Positions 7,369 through 16,045 of a stretch of DNA of 64,000 nucleotides are shown here, in pieces. The DNA is from Sphingomonas alba (GTDB taxonomy: Bacteria; Pseudomonadota; Alphaproteobacteria; Sphingomonadales; Sphingomonadaceae). Below the pieces are notes generated by a model that was not told the origin of the DNA, did not search any database, and saw nothing but the letters and a program-made list of their open reading frames with translations. The translations under genes and the position numbers were made by a program. The stretch spans positions 1,302,001 to 1,366,000 of the forward strand of contig NZ_JAMGBD010000001.1 in NCBI RefSeq assembly GCF_023516555.1. Direction: 5' to 3'. Numbering within the stretch: position 1 is the first letter of the stretch; each line of letters starts with the position of its first letter.

Positions 7369-8712
7369 TTACGCTTCCGTGACTCCGCCGTCGTCTCTTC
7401 GTACCCGTTTGGGCCGTGTTGCCAGCAACTTGTCGATTTTCCGCCCGTCCATGTCGAGGACCTCGAACTTCCAGCCATCGCTCGTGAAGGTCTCGCCGGT
7501 CTCGGGAATGTGCTTGAGGATCGACAATGCGAAGCCGGCGACGGTCGAGAAGTCACGGTCCCCAAGCATGCGCATGCCCAACCGATCTTGCAAGAGGTCG
7601 GCGCTCGCAGCGCCGGACAGCAGCCAGCTGCCGTCCTCGCGTTCGACGCAGGGCGGGTCATGGTCGACGTCGAGGTCGTGGTGGAATGCGCCTGCTAGCG
7701 CCGAAAGCAGAGAGCCGGGTGTAACGATGCCGTCGAGATGGCCATATTCGTCATGGACAAGGGCAAGGGGCACGTCCGCGGCCCGGAGCACGGCCAGGGC
7801 ATCCATCGCGTCCATCAGGTCCGGGATAACCGGCGCCGTTTTCATCAGCGCGGACAAATTGAGGTCACGGCCATCGAGTAAAGCGATCAGCAGGTCGCGC
7901 GACGAAACCACCCCGAGAATGTCGTCGACCGAGCCGCGGGCCACGGGGATTCGACTGTGGGGTGTGGCGGCCAGTGCGGAGCGTATTTCATCTCGGCCGC
8001 ACTCCAGGTCGATCCAGTCGATTTCCGTGCGTGGTGTCATCACCTCGCGCACGGGGCGGTCGGCCAGCCTGACAATGCCGGAGATCATTGCCCGTTCGTC
8101 TTCTTCGAGAACGCCGGCGCTTTGCGCTTCCGCCACCACGAGGTGCAGCTCTTCGGCCGTCACCTGGTTCTTCGATTCACGGTCGAGCCGCAAAAGCTTG
8201 AAGATAAGGGCGCTCGATCGATCGAGTACCCAAACGAACGGAGCCGTTATCTTCGAGAGCCAGCCCATCGGCCGGGCCATGACGACAGCGATCGGCTCGG
8301 GCGACCTTAAAGCGATCTGCTTCGGAACAATTTCACCGACGACGAGCGAAAAATAGGTCGTCAAGAAGATGACTATCCCGAAGCCGATGGTGTGAGCGGT
8401 TTCGGGATCCACGCCCAGCATCTGCACGCGCTGTGTCGCCGGCTCCCCTAGGCTGGCGCCCGAGTAAGCGCCTGAGAATATCGCGATCAATGTGATCCCG
8501 CTTTGAACTGTCGACAGGAATCGCCCGGGATCGGCTGCAAGGTCCAAAGCCGCCTGCGCCCCCTTGCTCCCTGATCGCGCCATCGCTTTCAACCGGGCTT
8601 CGCGGGACGACACAATGGAAAGCTCGCCCATCGCCAGGACTCCGTTGAGGATGATCAAGGCGAGGATGATGAAGACATCGATCCAGGGAATGGGCAGCAA
8701 CTGATCGCTCAT
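7369..8712 (-). CDS. HlyC/CorC (CNNM-CBS) family transporter
   Basis: Inner-membrane protein of 447 residues with the classic order: an N-terminal DUF21/CNNM domain (about 1-200, opening with WIDVFIILALIILNGVLAMG and containing GIVIFLTTYFSLVVGEIVPK), a pair of CBS domains (about 215-335, with VMTPRTEIDWIDL and DVPLALVHDEYGHLDGIVT), and a C-terminal CorC_HlyC domain with FSTVAGFAL. CNNM/CorC proteins act in magnesium or cobalt efflux. The older name hemolysin says little about function. No magnesium gene is adjacent, although mgtE occurs 46 kb downstream. Confidence 0.92.
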   Translation of the reverse strand: MSDQLLPIPWIDVFIILALIILNGVLAMGELSIVSSREARLKAMARSGSKGAQAALDLAADPGRFLSTVQSGITLIAIFSGAYSGASLGEPATQRVQMLGVDPETAHTIGFGIVIFLTTYFSLVVGEIVPKQIALRSPEPIAVVMARPMGWLSKITAPFVWVLDRSSALIFKLLRLDRESKNQVTAEELHLVVAEAQSAGVLEEDERAMISGIVRLADRPVREVMTPRTEIDWIDLECGRDEIRSALAATPHSRIPVARGSVDDILGVVSSRDLLIALLDGRDLNLSALMKTAPVIPDLMDAMDALAVLRAADVPLALVHDEYGHLDGIVTPGSLLSALAGAFHHDLDVDHDPPCVEREDGSWLLSGAASADLLQDRLGMRMLGDRDFSTVAGFALSILKHIPETGETFTSDGWKFEVLDMDGRKIDKLLATRPKRVRRDDGGVTEA

Positions 8713-8769
8713 TGAGGCGCCATTCCTAGCCGGAGACCCCGGACTCCGGCAAGCGAGGCTCCTCCGACG

Positions 8770-9228
8770 CTATCGTCGGGCTGCAAAGAAGGCCTTCAAC
8801 TGCTCCGCCGCTTCGCCTTCGCCGATGCCGGAAAAGACTTCGGGACGATGATGGCAGGTAGGCTGGTTAAAGACCCTTGCGCCGTGAACTACGCCGCCGC
8901 CTTTCGGGTCCTCGGCTGCGAACGTCACCTTGGAAATGCGCGCCAGCGACATGGCCGCGGCGCACATAGCGCAAGGCTCAAGCGTCACCCAAAGCTCGCA
9001 ACCGTCCAGGCGATCGCGTCCCAACCGCGTCGCCGCGTGACGAATGGCGACGATCTCCGCATGCGCGGTGGGATCGAGCTGGCCGCGCATGGCATTGCGG
9101 GCCTCGGCGACAATCTCACCGTCACAGGTGATCACCGCGCCGACCGGCACTTCGCCGCTGTCGGCAGCGACGGCGGCGAGATCGAGAGCCCGCCGCATTG
9201 GAGGGGGCAACGGAAAACTGCGATTCAT
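8770..9228 (-). CDS. tadA: tRNA-specific adenosine deaminase
   Basis: Converts adenosine-34 to inosine in tRNA-Arg(ACG). The cytidine-deaminase fold is complete: GEVPVGAVITCDGEIV, the zinc ligand and proton-shuttle Glu in DPTAHAEIVAIRHAA, and the two further zinc ligands in TLEPCAMCAAAM. From the ATG at 9228 the protein is 152 residues, matching the family; an in-frame ATG at 9264 would add 12 residues without a better ribosome binding site. It follows the 94-residue membrane protein gene on the same strand. Confidence 0.93.
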   Translation of the reverse strand: MNRSFPLPPPMRRALDLAAVAADSGEVPVGAVITCDGEIVAEARNAMRGQLDPTAHAEIVAIRHAATRLGRDRLDGCELWVTLEPCAMCAAAMSLARISKVTFAAEDPKGGGVVHGARVFNQPTCHHRPEVFSGIGEGEAAEQLKAFFAARR

Positions 9229-9272
9229 CGCCGCCGCGCTAGCGCGCAGCAAAGCAATTGTCATCGCACTGC

Positions 9273-9557
9273 TTAGCGCGTGGCGTTGTCGGTCGTTGCG
9301 TTCGTCTCCACCGGGCGCTCGACCTTGATTGCGGGGACCTTGACGGTGACGTTCTTTGATTCGGTACCAACCGCTATCTTCCCGGTCTCGACATCGAACG
9401 CTGGCGCCTGCCCGCCAGAAGCGGTGACGCCGGCCGCATTTGCCTCGACCGCAGGTGCTTCCGCACTGCGCGTCTGCCTGATGTTGATCAGGCCAGAGGC
9501 AACCGCGACGATCAGGGCGACGACCGCCAGAATCAGGATTAATATGACCGCGCGCAT
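9273..9557 (-). CDS. Small single-pass membrane protein (94 aa)
   Basis: Hypothetical protein with an N-terminal transmembrane helix (RAVILILILAVVALIVAVAS) and a hydrophilic, probably periplasmic, remainder rich in Ala, Val and Thr (FDVETGKIAVGTESKNVTVK, VPAIKVERPVE). Similar short proteins are common in sphingomonads, but no domain is named. The stop lies a few bases upstream of possible tadA starts, so it probably shares the tadA message. Its 5' end is divergent from rpmB. Confidence 0.75.
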   Translation of the reverse strand: MRAVILILILAVVALIVAVASGLINIRQTRSAEAPAVEANAAGVTASGGQAPAFDVETGKIAVGTESKNVTVKVPAIKVERPVETNATTDNATR

Positions 9558-9635
9558 CGCAACCCCTTTTAACCTATGTCAGCAGCCAAACGCGCCGCGT
9601 CGCCTTCCGTTGCCTTCAATTCGCGCGCGGAGCGG

Positions 9636-9664
9636 TTGACGCCAGAGCCGTGCACGGCTATCGG
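9636..9664 (+). promoter_or_regulatory. Candidate rpmB promoter with palindrome in the spacer
   Basis: TTGACG at 9636-9641 and TATCGG at 9659-9664 are 17 bases apart, about 55 bases before the rpmB start. The spacer contains the perfect 12-bp palindrome GCCGTGCACGGC (9647-9658), which could be an operator. The -10 match is weak. Confidence 0.45.
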
Positions 9665-9716
9665 GCGGCGCTTTCCGGGACCTCTGCGGCCCCGCCCATA
9701 AAATCAGGATTTGAAC

Positions 9717-10010
9717 ATGTCGCGCGTTTGCGAACTGACCGGCAAGGGTCGGCAGGTGGGTAACAACGTTTCCCACGCCAACAACAAGACCAAGCGGACG
9801 TTCCTGCCCAACCTGCAGAACGTGACGCTGATCTCCGATGCGCTGGGCCAGAGCGTCAAGCTGCGCGTTTCGACCCACGGCCTGCGTTCGGTCGAGCATG
9901 TCGGCGGCCTGGACAATTGGCTGCTGAAGACGAGCGACGACAAGCTGAGCACCAAGGTGCGCAAGCTGAAGCGCGAGATCGTCAAGAAGAACGCGGAGCA
10001 AGCTGCCTGA
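9717..10010 (+). CDS. rpmB: 50S ribosomal protein L28
   Basis: Ribosomal protein L28 of the large subunit, 97 residues. The N-terminus [20 protein letters not shown] and the following [17 protein letters not shown] are diagnostic. A single Cys is present, so this is the zinc-independent form. The ATG at 9717 is chosen over an in-frame TTG six bases upstream because L28 begins exactly here in relatives. It is transcribed alone and has no ribosomal neighbours. Confidence 0.97.
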   Translation: MSRVCELTGKGRQVGNNVSHANNKTKRTFLPNLQNVTLISDALGQSVKLRVSTHGLRSVEHVGGLDNWLLKTSDDKLSTKVRKLKREIVKKNAEQAA

Positions 10011-10049
10011 GGCAGTTTGCGGTAGCGGTCTGGCCGAAGCCGCCGCTGC

Positions 10050-11009
10050 CTAGGGCAGGTCGAGCGCCACCAACAGGGTTGGCGCCCGCGGTCTGAAGTC
10101 ATTATCAGTCACCAGCCAGAGCCGCGTTCCGCCACCGGGACGCGGCTCTGCTGTTATGCCCTCGACATTGGCGGTTGGGGCCAAGGGAAGGCTGGCGACC
10201 TTCCTTAACTCCAGGCCGCCATTCTGCGCGCGCACCGCCTCCGCGAGGCCCTTTTCCAGGCCGGTTGCTGACACAGCGCGCGTGACCACAAGAAGCCGGC
10301 CGTCCGGTAATTTCAGGGCGTCGGAGACGTAGCCCGAGCTGTAGCCCAACGGATGGCGGGCAGTCTGGCCATTGCGGACCTCCAGCCATTCTCCGCCGAG
10401 TTCCGGAAACAGGATCAGACCATCCTTGTCGGAGTCGAGGCCCTCAATCCCCCGATTGTCCGGCCAGCGATCGACGCCGAAGTCGAGCTTGTCGATTGGT
10501 CGGCGAAACCCCTCATCGTAGAGCCAGAGTTGGTTCCAGCGTTCGAACGCCACCCACCAGCCACGACCTTTGGGATCGCGAGCTACGGCTTCGCTGTCGC
10601 GATTGCTCTTGAAGGAGGAGGTGCCAGGACCGGCCGGCAGGTCGCGGATTTCCGCCTCACCAAGGGTGCCTGGCCTGGGAAGCCAGATCACCGACCCCGA
10701 ATCGGTGACTGCCATCAGCTTGTCCCGGTCAATGGCCAAGGCCGACAGGCCGCCAAAGCGAGGGTCGGTGACCTCGACCTGCCATGCCCCGGCGAGGCGG
10801 AGCGGCGCGAAGCCGGCGGGGTCGAGCTGGATCGGGGTGAAATGGGCCGCGGCGGAGCGCCGCGGGCCGTCACTGCGGTTCGGCATTAGCTGGAACCAGC
10901 AGTGGATTGCTAAAAGTAATAATGCGATTGCTAAGTAGCTGAAAAGACTAGCTTTGCTGAACAATTGCTGCACGCCGCGTTCAGCCTGTTGGAAGCGCGA
11001 ATCAGGCAT
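10050..11009 (-). CDS. Esterase-like activity of phytase family protein
   Basis: Probably an exported or membrane-anchored beta-propeller of the family called esterase-like activity of phytase. A hydrophobic segment, LFSYLAIALLLLAIHCWFQL, near residue 30 could be a signal anchor. The propeller shows GAWQVEVTDPRFGGLSALAI, SNRDSEAVARDPKGRGWWVA, DNRGIEGLDSDKDGLILFPE and ANVEGITAEPRPGGGTRLWL. The catalytic role is unverified for most members. The ATG at 11009 is chosen without a convincing ribosome binding site; a TTG at 11060 is an alternative. The 5' part is more A/T-rich than the rest. Confidence 0.78.
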   Translation of the reverse strand: MPDSRFQQAERGVQQLFSKASLFSYLAIALLLLAIHCWFQLMPNRSDGPRRSAAAHFTPIQLDPAGFAPLRLAGAWQVEVTDPRFGGLSALAIDRDKLMAVTDSGSVIWLPRPGTLGEAEIRDLPAGPGTSSFKSNRDSEAVARDPKGRGWWVAFERWNQLWLYDEGFRRPIDKLDFGVDRWPDNRGIEGLDSDKDGLILFPELGGEWLEVRNGQTARHPLGYSSGYVSDALKLPDGRLLVVTRAVSATGLEKGLAEAVRAQNGGLELRKVASLPLAPTANVEGITAEPRPGGGTRLWLVTDNDFRPRAPTLLVALDLP

Positions 11010-11171
11010 ATGTATCGGCACTGACGAGGTTTCCCCCTTTTCCTCGTCCGTTGGGGGCAAGCGCGGGCGACTGCGCGAACCTCCGGACCGGCCACGGTCG
11101 AACAGATCCCTCGCGTCGCGTATCGAGGGGGGCCCGGAGTGCGTAATCGCTCCGGGCCCAATCTGTTCTCA

Positions 11172-12986
11172 TCAATTTTTCTCGAAAAGCGCGGCGAGCT
11201 GCTCGATCAGCGCGCCGCCAAGCTGCTCGGCATCCATGATCGTCACCGCCCGCGAATAATAGCGGGTGACGTCGTGGCCGATGCCGATCGCCGCGAGCTC
11301 GACATTCGAGCGTTCCTCGATCCAGCCGATGACCTGCCGCAAATGGCGCTCAAGATAGGTGCCGCCATTGGCCGACGCGGTCGAATCGTCGACCGGCGCA
11401 CCGTCGGAAATCACCATCAGGATGCGCCGTTCCTCCGGCCGCGCCAGCAGCCGGCGATGGGCCCAGAGCAGGGCCTCGCCGTCGATATTTTCCTTGAGCA
11501 GCCCCTCACGCATCATCAGGCCGAGATTGCGGCGGGAATGGCGGTACGGCTCGTCGGCGCGCTTGTAGACGATGTGGCGAAGGTCATTGAGCCGGCCGGG
11601 AAGCGCCGGGCGCCCGTCCGACAGCCATTGCTCGCGGCTTTGCCCGCCCTTCCAGGCGCGGGTGGTGAAACCGAGGATCTCGCTGGCCACCCCGCAACGC
11701 TCAAGCGTCCGGGCGAGGATGTCGGCGCACATGGCGGCAATCGAAATCGGACGGCCGCGCATCGATCCCGAATTGTCGATCAGCAAGGATACGATCGTGT
11801 CCTTGAAATCGGTTTCCTTTTCGACCTTGTAGCTCAATGAATGGCCCGGCGAGACGATCACACGGGCGAGCCGCGCGGCGTCGAGCAGGCCTTCTTCCTG
11901 GTCGAATTCCCAGCTGCGCGCCTGCTGCGCCATCAGCCGCCGCTGCAGGCGGTTGGCGAGGCGGGTGACGACGCCCTGAATCTGGCCCATCTGCTGGTCG
12001 AGATAGGCGCGCAGACGGCCAAGCTCGTCGGAATCGCACAGCTCTTCGGCCTCGACCATCTCGTCGAACTTTGTCGTGAAGGCTTTGTATTCTGTCGCCG
12101 GCTCGTCGGCCCAGTTGCGGCGCCCGGCGCGTGGCTGGGCGCTGTCGCTGCCTTCCTCGCCCGCCGACGTCTCCTCGCCCTCTGCTTCCTCTTCGCCGGA
12201 CTGGGTCTCCTGTTCGCCCTCGCGCTCTTCCTGGCGCATTTCCATCTCGCCATCGGACGAGCTGCCGGCTTCCTCGCTGTCTTCGCCCTCGTCGGAACCG
12301 GGCTCTTCGCCCTCGCCCTCCTCGCCGCCCTCTTCGAATTCCTCGTCGGCGGGCTCGGCCGCGGATTCGAGTTCGAGGTCTTCGAGCAGGCGGCGCGACA
12401 GGGTCGCATAGGCCTGCTGGTCGTCGATGGTCAGCGCCAGCGCGTCGAGTTCGGCACCGGCTTTCTCCTCGATCCAGTCCGACACGAGCTTGAGGCCTTC
12501 GCGCGCGGGGGCGGGCGGCTCGGCTCCTGTGAGGCGCTGGCGCGCGAGCAGGCCGACCGCAGTCGCTAGCGGTACTTCCTCCGCAGTGCGGGCGCGGAGG
12601 ATGGCGTCGGAGCGGACGCGGGCTTCGGCCAGCATGTCGAGATTGCTGCGCACACCGTCCATTGCACGGGCGCCGAGCGCCTCGACCCGGGCGACTTCCA
12701 GCGCTTCGAAGACCTCGGCGGCTTCCGGGTCGGCTGGCACGGAGGTCCGATGGATGGAAGCGTCGTGATAGCGGACGCGCAACGCCGCCGCATCGGCCGC
12801 GCCTCGCGCCTCCGCGACAAGCGTGGGTTCGAGCGATGGTCCCGGCGAAGGCACGCGCACGGTCTTGCCGCCGGCGGGCCCCGGCTCGGCCGCGAAGGCG
12901 ATGTCGACTTCGCGGTCCCTGGCGATCGAGCGCGACGCGCCGGCGAGGACGCGGCGGAATTCGTCGAGGGGAGCGGGTTTGGTCAC
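11172..12986 (-). CDS. cobT: Cobaltochelatase subunit CobT
   Basis: CobT forms with CobS an AAA+ chaperone-like complex that drives cobalt insertion into hydrogenobyrinate diamide by CobN. At 604 residues it has normal length. The N-terminal part is mixed helical. A long acidic stretch (about 215-285, mostly Glu, Gly and Ser) is typical. The C-terminal VWA domain carries the MIDAS motif in [16 protein letters not shown] and later [15 protein letters not shown]. The start is GTG at 12986, with a palindromic repeat element ending 12 bases upstream. No cobN or other corrin genes are nearby. Confidence 0.94.
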   Translation of the reverse strand: MTKPAPLDEFRRVLAGASRSIARDREVDIAFAAEPGPAGGKTVRVPSPGPSLEPTLVAEARGAADAAALRVRYHDASIHRTSVPADPEAAEVFEALEVARVEALGARAMDGVRSNLDMLAEARVRSDAILRARTAEEVPLATAVGLLARQRLTGAEPPAPAREGLKLVSDWIEEKAGAELDALALTIDDQQAYATLSRRLLEDLELESAAEPADEEFEEGGEEGEGEEPGSDEGEDSEEAGSSSDGEMEMRQEEREGEQETQSGEEEAEGEETSAGEEGSDSAQPRAGRRNWADEPATEYKAFTTKFDEMVEAEELCDSDELGRLRAYLDQQMGQIQGVVTRLANRLQRRLMAQQARSWEFDQEEGLLDAARLARVIVSPGHSLSYKVEKETDFKDTIVSLLIDNSGSMRGRPISIAAMCADILARTLERCGVASEILGFTTRAWKGGQSREQWLSDGRPALPGRLNDLRHIVYKRADEPYRHSRRNLGLMMREGLLKENIDGEALLWAHRRLLARPEERRILMVISDGAPVDDSTASANGGTYLERHLRQVIGWIEERSNVELAAIGIGHDVTRYYSRAVTIMDAEQLGGALIEQLAALFEKN

Positions 12987-12997
12987 GGGAAGACCAT

Positions 12998-13093
12998 CCC
13001 GTTCGTCCTGAGCGAAGTCGAAGGGCGCAGGCTCGACAGTCGTGCCAACCGCCCTTCGACTACAGGCTTCGCCTTCCGCTCAGGACGAACGGG
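12998..13093. repeat. Palindromic intergenic repeat (REP-like) between cobS and cobT
   Basis: Left arm CCCGTTCGTCCTGAGCGAAG continuing to TCGAAGGGC (12998-13026) pairs with the right arm GCCCTTCGAC ... CGCTCAGGACGAACGGG (13051-13093). The right arm carries about 14 extra bases in the middle. The CGTTCGTCCTGAGC..GTCGAAGGGC sequence resembles a repeat seen across sphingomonad genomes, from general knowledge. It fills nearly all of the cobS-cobT spacer. Confidence 0.75.
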
Positions 13094-13112
13094 AGAAGGC
13101 AATGCGCGCATT

Positions 13113-14117
13113 TTATACGTGCCCGACAACGCTCTCGGGGAGATCGGTCCCGAACACACGCTGGTAATATTCGGCGATCAGCGGGCGCTCGGATTCGTCA
13201 CACTTGTTCATGAACGAGACCCGGAAGGCGTAGCCGACGTCGCCAAAGATCAGCGCATTCTGCGCCCAACTGATGACCGTGCGCGGGCTCATCACAGTCG
13301 AGATATCTCCGTTGATGAAGCCCTGTCGCGAGAGGTCCGCGACCTTGATCATTTGCTCGACCTGCTGCTTGCCGTCCGGGCTGTCATATTCGCCCGACTT
13401 GGCGAGGACGATTTGCGCCTCGACCGCGGCAGGCAAATAGTTGAGCGTCGTGACGATGTTCCAGCGATCCATCTGCCCCTGATTGATCGCCTGCGTACCG
13501 TGGTAGAGGCCGGTCGTGTCGCCGAGGCCGATGGTGTTGGTCGTCGCGAACAGCCGGAACCACGGATTGGGGCGAATGACGCGGTTCTGGTCGAGGAGGG
13601 TCAGCTTGCCCTCCGTCTCCAGCACGCGCTGGATGACGAACATCACGTCGGGGCGGCCGGCGTCATATTCGTCGAACACCAAAGCGACGGGATGCTGCAG
13701 CGCCCAGGGCAGCAGGCCTTCGCGGAATTCGGTGACTTGCTGGCCGTCCTTGAGGACGATGGCGTCGCGGCCGACGAGGTCGATGCGGCTGATATGCGCA
13801 TCGAGGTTGATGCGGATCAGCGGCCAGTTGAGGCGCGCCGCCACCTGCTCGATATGGGTCGACTTGCCGGTGCCGTGATAGCCCTGGACCATGACGCGGC
13901 GATTGCGGCCGAAGCCGGCACAAATCGCCATCGTCGTGTCGGGATCGAAGACATAGGCCGGATCGAGGTCGGGGACGCGCTCGTCGGCCTCGCTGAACGA
14001 CGGCACCTCCATGTCGCTGTCGATGCCAAAGGCTTCGCGCACCTTCACCATCTGGTCGGGCGCGGCCATCACCGTGTCGCTGCGGCTGTCGAGATTTACG
14101 TTGGGAATATCGGCCAT
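13113..14117 (-). CDS. cobS: Cobaltochelatase subunit CobS
   Basis: AAA+ (MoxR-type) ATPase partner of CobT, 334 residues, the family length. Walker A is GYHGTGKSTHIEQVAARLNW. Walker B is in HPVALVFDEYDAGRPDV. The downstream FATTNTIGLGDTTGLYHGT contains sensor 1. Translation from MADIPNVNLDSRSD at 14117 fits CobS. It is the second gene of a minus-strand run starting with the HxlR regulator, ten bases downstream of its stop. Without cobN nearby, a role as a general metal-chelatase chaperone or long-range partner of cobN must be assumed. Confidence 0.95.
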   Translation of the reverse strand: MADIPNVNLDSRSDTVMAAPDQMVKVREAFGIDSDMEVPSFSEADERVPDLDPAYVFDPDTTMAICAGFGRNRRVMVQGYHGTGKSTHIEQVAARLNWPLIRINLDAHISRIDLVGRDAIVLKDGQQVTEFREGLLPWALQHPVALVFDEYDAGRPDVMFVIQRVLETEGKLTLLDQNRVIRPNPWFRLFATTNTIGLGDTTGLYHGTQAINQGQMDRWNIVTTLNYLPAAVEAQIVLAKSGEYDSPDGKQQVEQMIKVADLSRQGFINGDISTVMSPRTVISWAQNALIFGDVGYAFRVSFMNKCDESERPLIAEYYQRVFGTDLPESVVGHV

Positions 14118-14127
14118 AGGCCAGCCA

Positions 14128-14799
14128 TTAAGCGAGCGCGGGCGTCGCCTCAACCTTTGCGGGCAGGACGAAGAGGTCGATGAAACGCCGCGCAAGGTCG
14201 AGATCGCCTTCAATATCGATCGTATCGAACGGTGCGCCGCCATGGATGACGCCGGCGATTGCTGTCGGCGACCCGGTGAAGACAAGATCGCAGCCTGCGG
14301 GTTCGGTTCGCTCGACATCGAGACGGCCGTCGTGGACGGTCGTGAAGTAATCGGCGTCGCCGAGCCGAAAGCCGACGCGCATGGCAACGCCCGCCGCGCG
14401 CTCGGGCGAAATCAGGGTCTGCATCGACATGATGATCGAGACGTGGCTCATCGGCAGGGTCGGGTCGTGCAGCGGGCTGCGCGCCGCCCAGCGGCCGAGA
14501 TTGGCGATCACGGGAATGGCCTCCAAACCCCAATCGGTGGCCTCATAGACCTGGACCGAAGCGGGCGGGGGCAGCTTCGATTTGCGGACGAGGCCGCGGG
14601 CTTCGAGCTCGGTCAGGCGCTGCGTCAGGACGTTGGCGCTGATGCCGGTGAGATCGCGCTTCAGGCCGGAGAAGCGCCGCGGACCATAGGCAAGTTCGCG
14701 CAGGACCAGCATCGCCCAGCGTTCGCCGATCAGGTCCATCGCATGCGCAAGACCGCAGGCATCCTCAAAACGCTTCTTGTCTTCACTGCGGCGACTCAT
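14128..14799 (-). CDS. HxlR-family regulator with C-terminal SCP2-like domain
   Basis: The N-terminal winged helix is of the HxlR/MarR-like type (CGLAHAMDLIGERWAMLVLR, FSGLKRDLTGISANVLTQRL, LEARGLVRK). After about residue 125 a second domain follows (VGFRLGDADYFTTVHDGRLD to DIEGDLDLARRFIDLF) resembling a sterol-carrier-protein-2 fold, as seen in some HxlR regulators; it could bind a hydrophobic ligand. No Cys redox switch typical of YodB/HypR is evident beyond a Cys in the helix 1 region. It faces a cluster of seven VOC/GST/DUF1428-type genes across an 87-base gap holding a palindrome, suggesting it controls both itself and that cluster. Confidence 0.88.
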   Translation of the reverse strand: MSRRSEDKKRFEDACGLAHAMDLIGERWAMLVLRELAYGPRRFSGLKRDLTGISANVLTQRLTELEARGLVRKSKLPPPASVQVYEATDWGLEAIPVIANLGRWAARSPLHDPTLPMSHVSIIMSMQTLISPERAAGVAMRVGFRLGDADYFTTVHDGRLDVERTEPAGCDLVFTGSPTAIAGVIHGGAPFDTIDIEGDLDLARRFIDLFVLPAKVEATPALA

Positions 14800-14816
14800 A
14801 GTTACTTTTTCTAACT
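14800..14816. promoter_or_regulatory. Candidate HxlR operator
   Basis: AGTTA-CTTTTTC-TAACT is a 17-base inverted repeat directly before the regulator start codon at 14799. A partly matching copy, GTTGCTTTTTAGGAC, lies 21 bases further on (from 14822), towards the divergent VOC gene. Autoregulation plus control of the cluster is inferred. Confidence 0.5.
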
Positions 14817-14886
14817 CCTTGGTTGCTTTTTAGGACTGCCGGGTTCAAAAGGCAAGCGAATCGAGTCGCAGAAGAGGGGCTTTTCG

Positions 14887-15333
14887 ATGTCACGGATGAT
14901 TTTTGTGAACCTGCCGGTGGCCGACCTCGGCCGGTCGCGCACGTTCCTAGAGGCATTGGGCGCGGTCAACGAACCCAAGTTCACCGACGACACCGCCGCC
15001 TGCATGCAATTCAGCGACAGCATCTTCGTCATGATCCTGACGCATGAGAAGTTCAGCGGGTTCACGCCGCGGCCGATCGCCGATGCGCGGACGGGCAGTG
15101 AAGTGTTGATCTGCCTTTCGGCGGACAGCCGCGAACAGGTCGACTCGTTCATTGAACGGGGCGTAGCGGCCGGCGGGACTGCTGACCCGTCGCCGAAACA
15201 GGACTATGGGGTGATGTACGGGCGAAGCGTGGCCAATCCTGACGGACACATCTGGGAAGTGATGTGGATGGACGCGGCCGCCGCCAATGAGGGCGCGAGC
15301 GCCATCGACACGAACGCAACGCAGGAGGCCTGA
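14887..15333 (+). CDS. VOC family protein (glyoxalase/bleomycin-resistance fold)
   Basis: First gene of the cluster opposite the HxlR regulator; 148 residues with a single vicinal-oxygen-chelate domain. MSRMIFVNLPVADLGRSRTF is the first beta-alpha-beta unit. DDTAACMQFSDSIFVMILTH and DPDGHIWEV-like text (VANPDGHIWEVMWMD) follow, the latter carrying the usual C-terminal metal-ligand region. The family includes glyoxalases, dioxygenases and resistance proteins, and the substrate cannot be read from sequence. An AGAGGGG motif precedes the start. Confidence 0.88.
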   Translation: MSRMIFVNLPVADLGRSRTFLEALGAVNEPKFTDDTAACMQFSDSIFVMILTHEKFSGFTPRPIADARTGSEVLICLSADSREQVDSFIERGVAAGGTADPSPKQDYGVMYGRSVANPDGHIWEVMWMDAAAANEGASAIDTNATQEA

Positions 15334-15336
15334 GCA

Positions 15337-16017
15337 ATGCCGCTCAAATCCGATGCGCCGACAGAAATTACCGCCTTCCGCTGGGTGCCCGACTTCGCCC
15401 AGGGGCTGGTCCGCGACCTGAGGCTGCGCTGGGCGATGGAGGAAATCGGGCGCGATTACCGCGTTCGCCTCCTCAACGCATTGAAGCCGCGCCCTGAAGA
15501 ATATTTCCACGAACAGCCTTTCGGGCAGGTCCCGTTTTACAAGGACGATGAGGTCGAGCTTTTCGAAAGCGGCGCGATCCTCATCCATCTCGGGCTGCAG
15601 GACGAACGGTTGCTTCCGACCGATCATGCGCCGAGGATGCGGGCCATTGCATGGACCATCGCCGCGCTGAACAGCATTGAGCCGGTATTGCTCATGCTGA
15701 TCTCGCTCGACGTGTTCATCAAGGACAAGGAAGCGGCCAAAAGGATCCGACCGGAAGTGGTCGAGCGGCTGGCGGGGCGGTTGAAAAATCTGTCCGAAGC
15801 GCTCGGCGACAGGGATTGGCTGGAGGGGCGCTTCACCATCGCCGATTTGATGATGATCGCGGTCCTGCGCCAGTTGCGCGGCAAGAGCACCATCGCCCAA
15901 TTCCCGAATTTGATGGCCTATGTCGAACGCGGAGAAGCCCGCCCGGCATTCCGGCAGGCGCTCGCCGACCAGTTGCAGACCTTCAAGGAGAATGAGCCGG
16001 AGCCAGAGCCGGCCTGA
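15337..16017 (+). CDS. Glutathione S-transferase family protein
   Basis: GST of 226 residues with an N-terminal thioredoxin-like domain (RLRWAMEEIGRDYRVRLLNA; FGQVPFYKDDEVELFESGAI, containing the cis-Pro and the ESGAI glutathione-binding turn) and an all-helical C-terminal domain with LEGRFTIADLMMIAVLRQL (the family's N-capping box). The gene starts three bases after the VOC stop. Conjugation or isomerisation of electrophiles is likely; the exact class is not determined. Confidence 0.9.
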   Translation: MPLKSDAPTEITAFRWVPDFAQGLVRDLRLRWAMEEIGRDYRVRLLNALKPRPEEYFHEQPFGQVPFYKDDEVELFESGAILIHLGLQDERLLPTDHAPRMRAIAWTIAALNSIEPVLLMLISLDVFIKDKEAAKRIRPEVVERLAGRLKNLSEALGDRDWLEGRFTIADLMMIAVLRQLRGKSTIAQFPNLMAYVERGEARPAFRQALADQLQTFKENEPEPEPA

Positions 16018-16045
16018 AAACCAACTCGAAAGAAGGAGAGGGATT

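Noticed and set aside
10011-10049. Hairpin after rpmB considered as terminator
   Set aside because: The stem is interrupted and no T-run follows on either strand.
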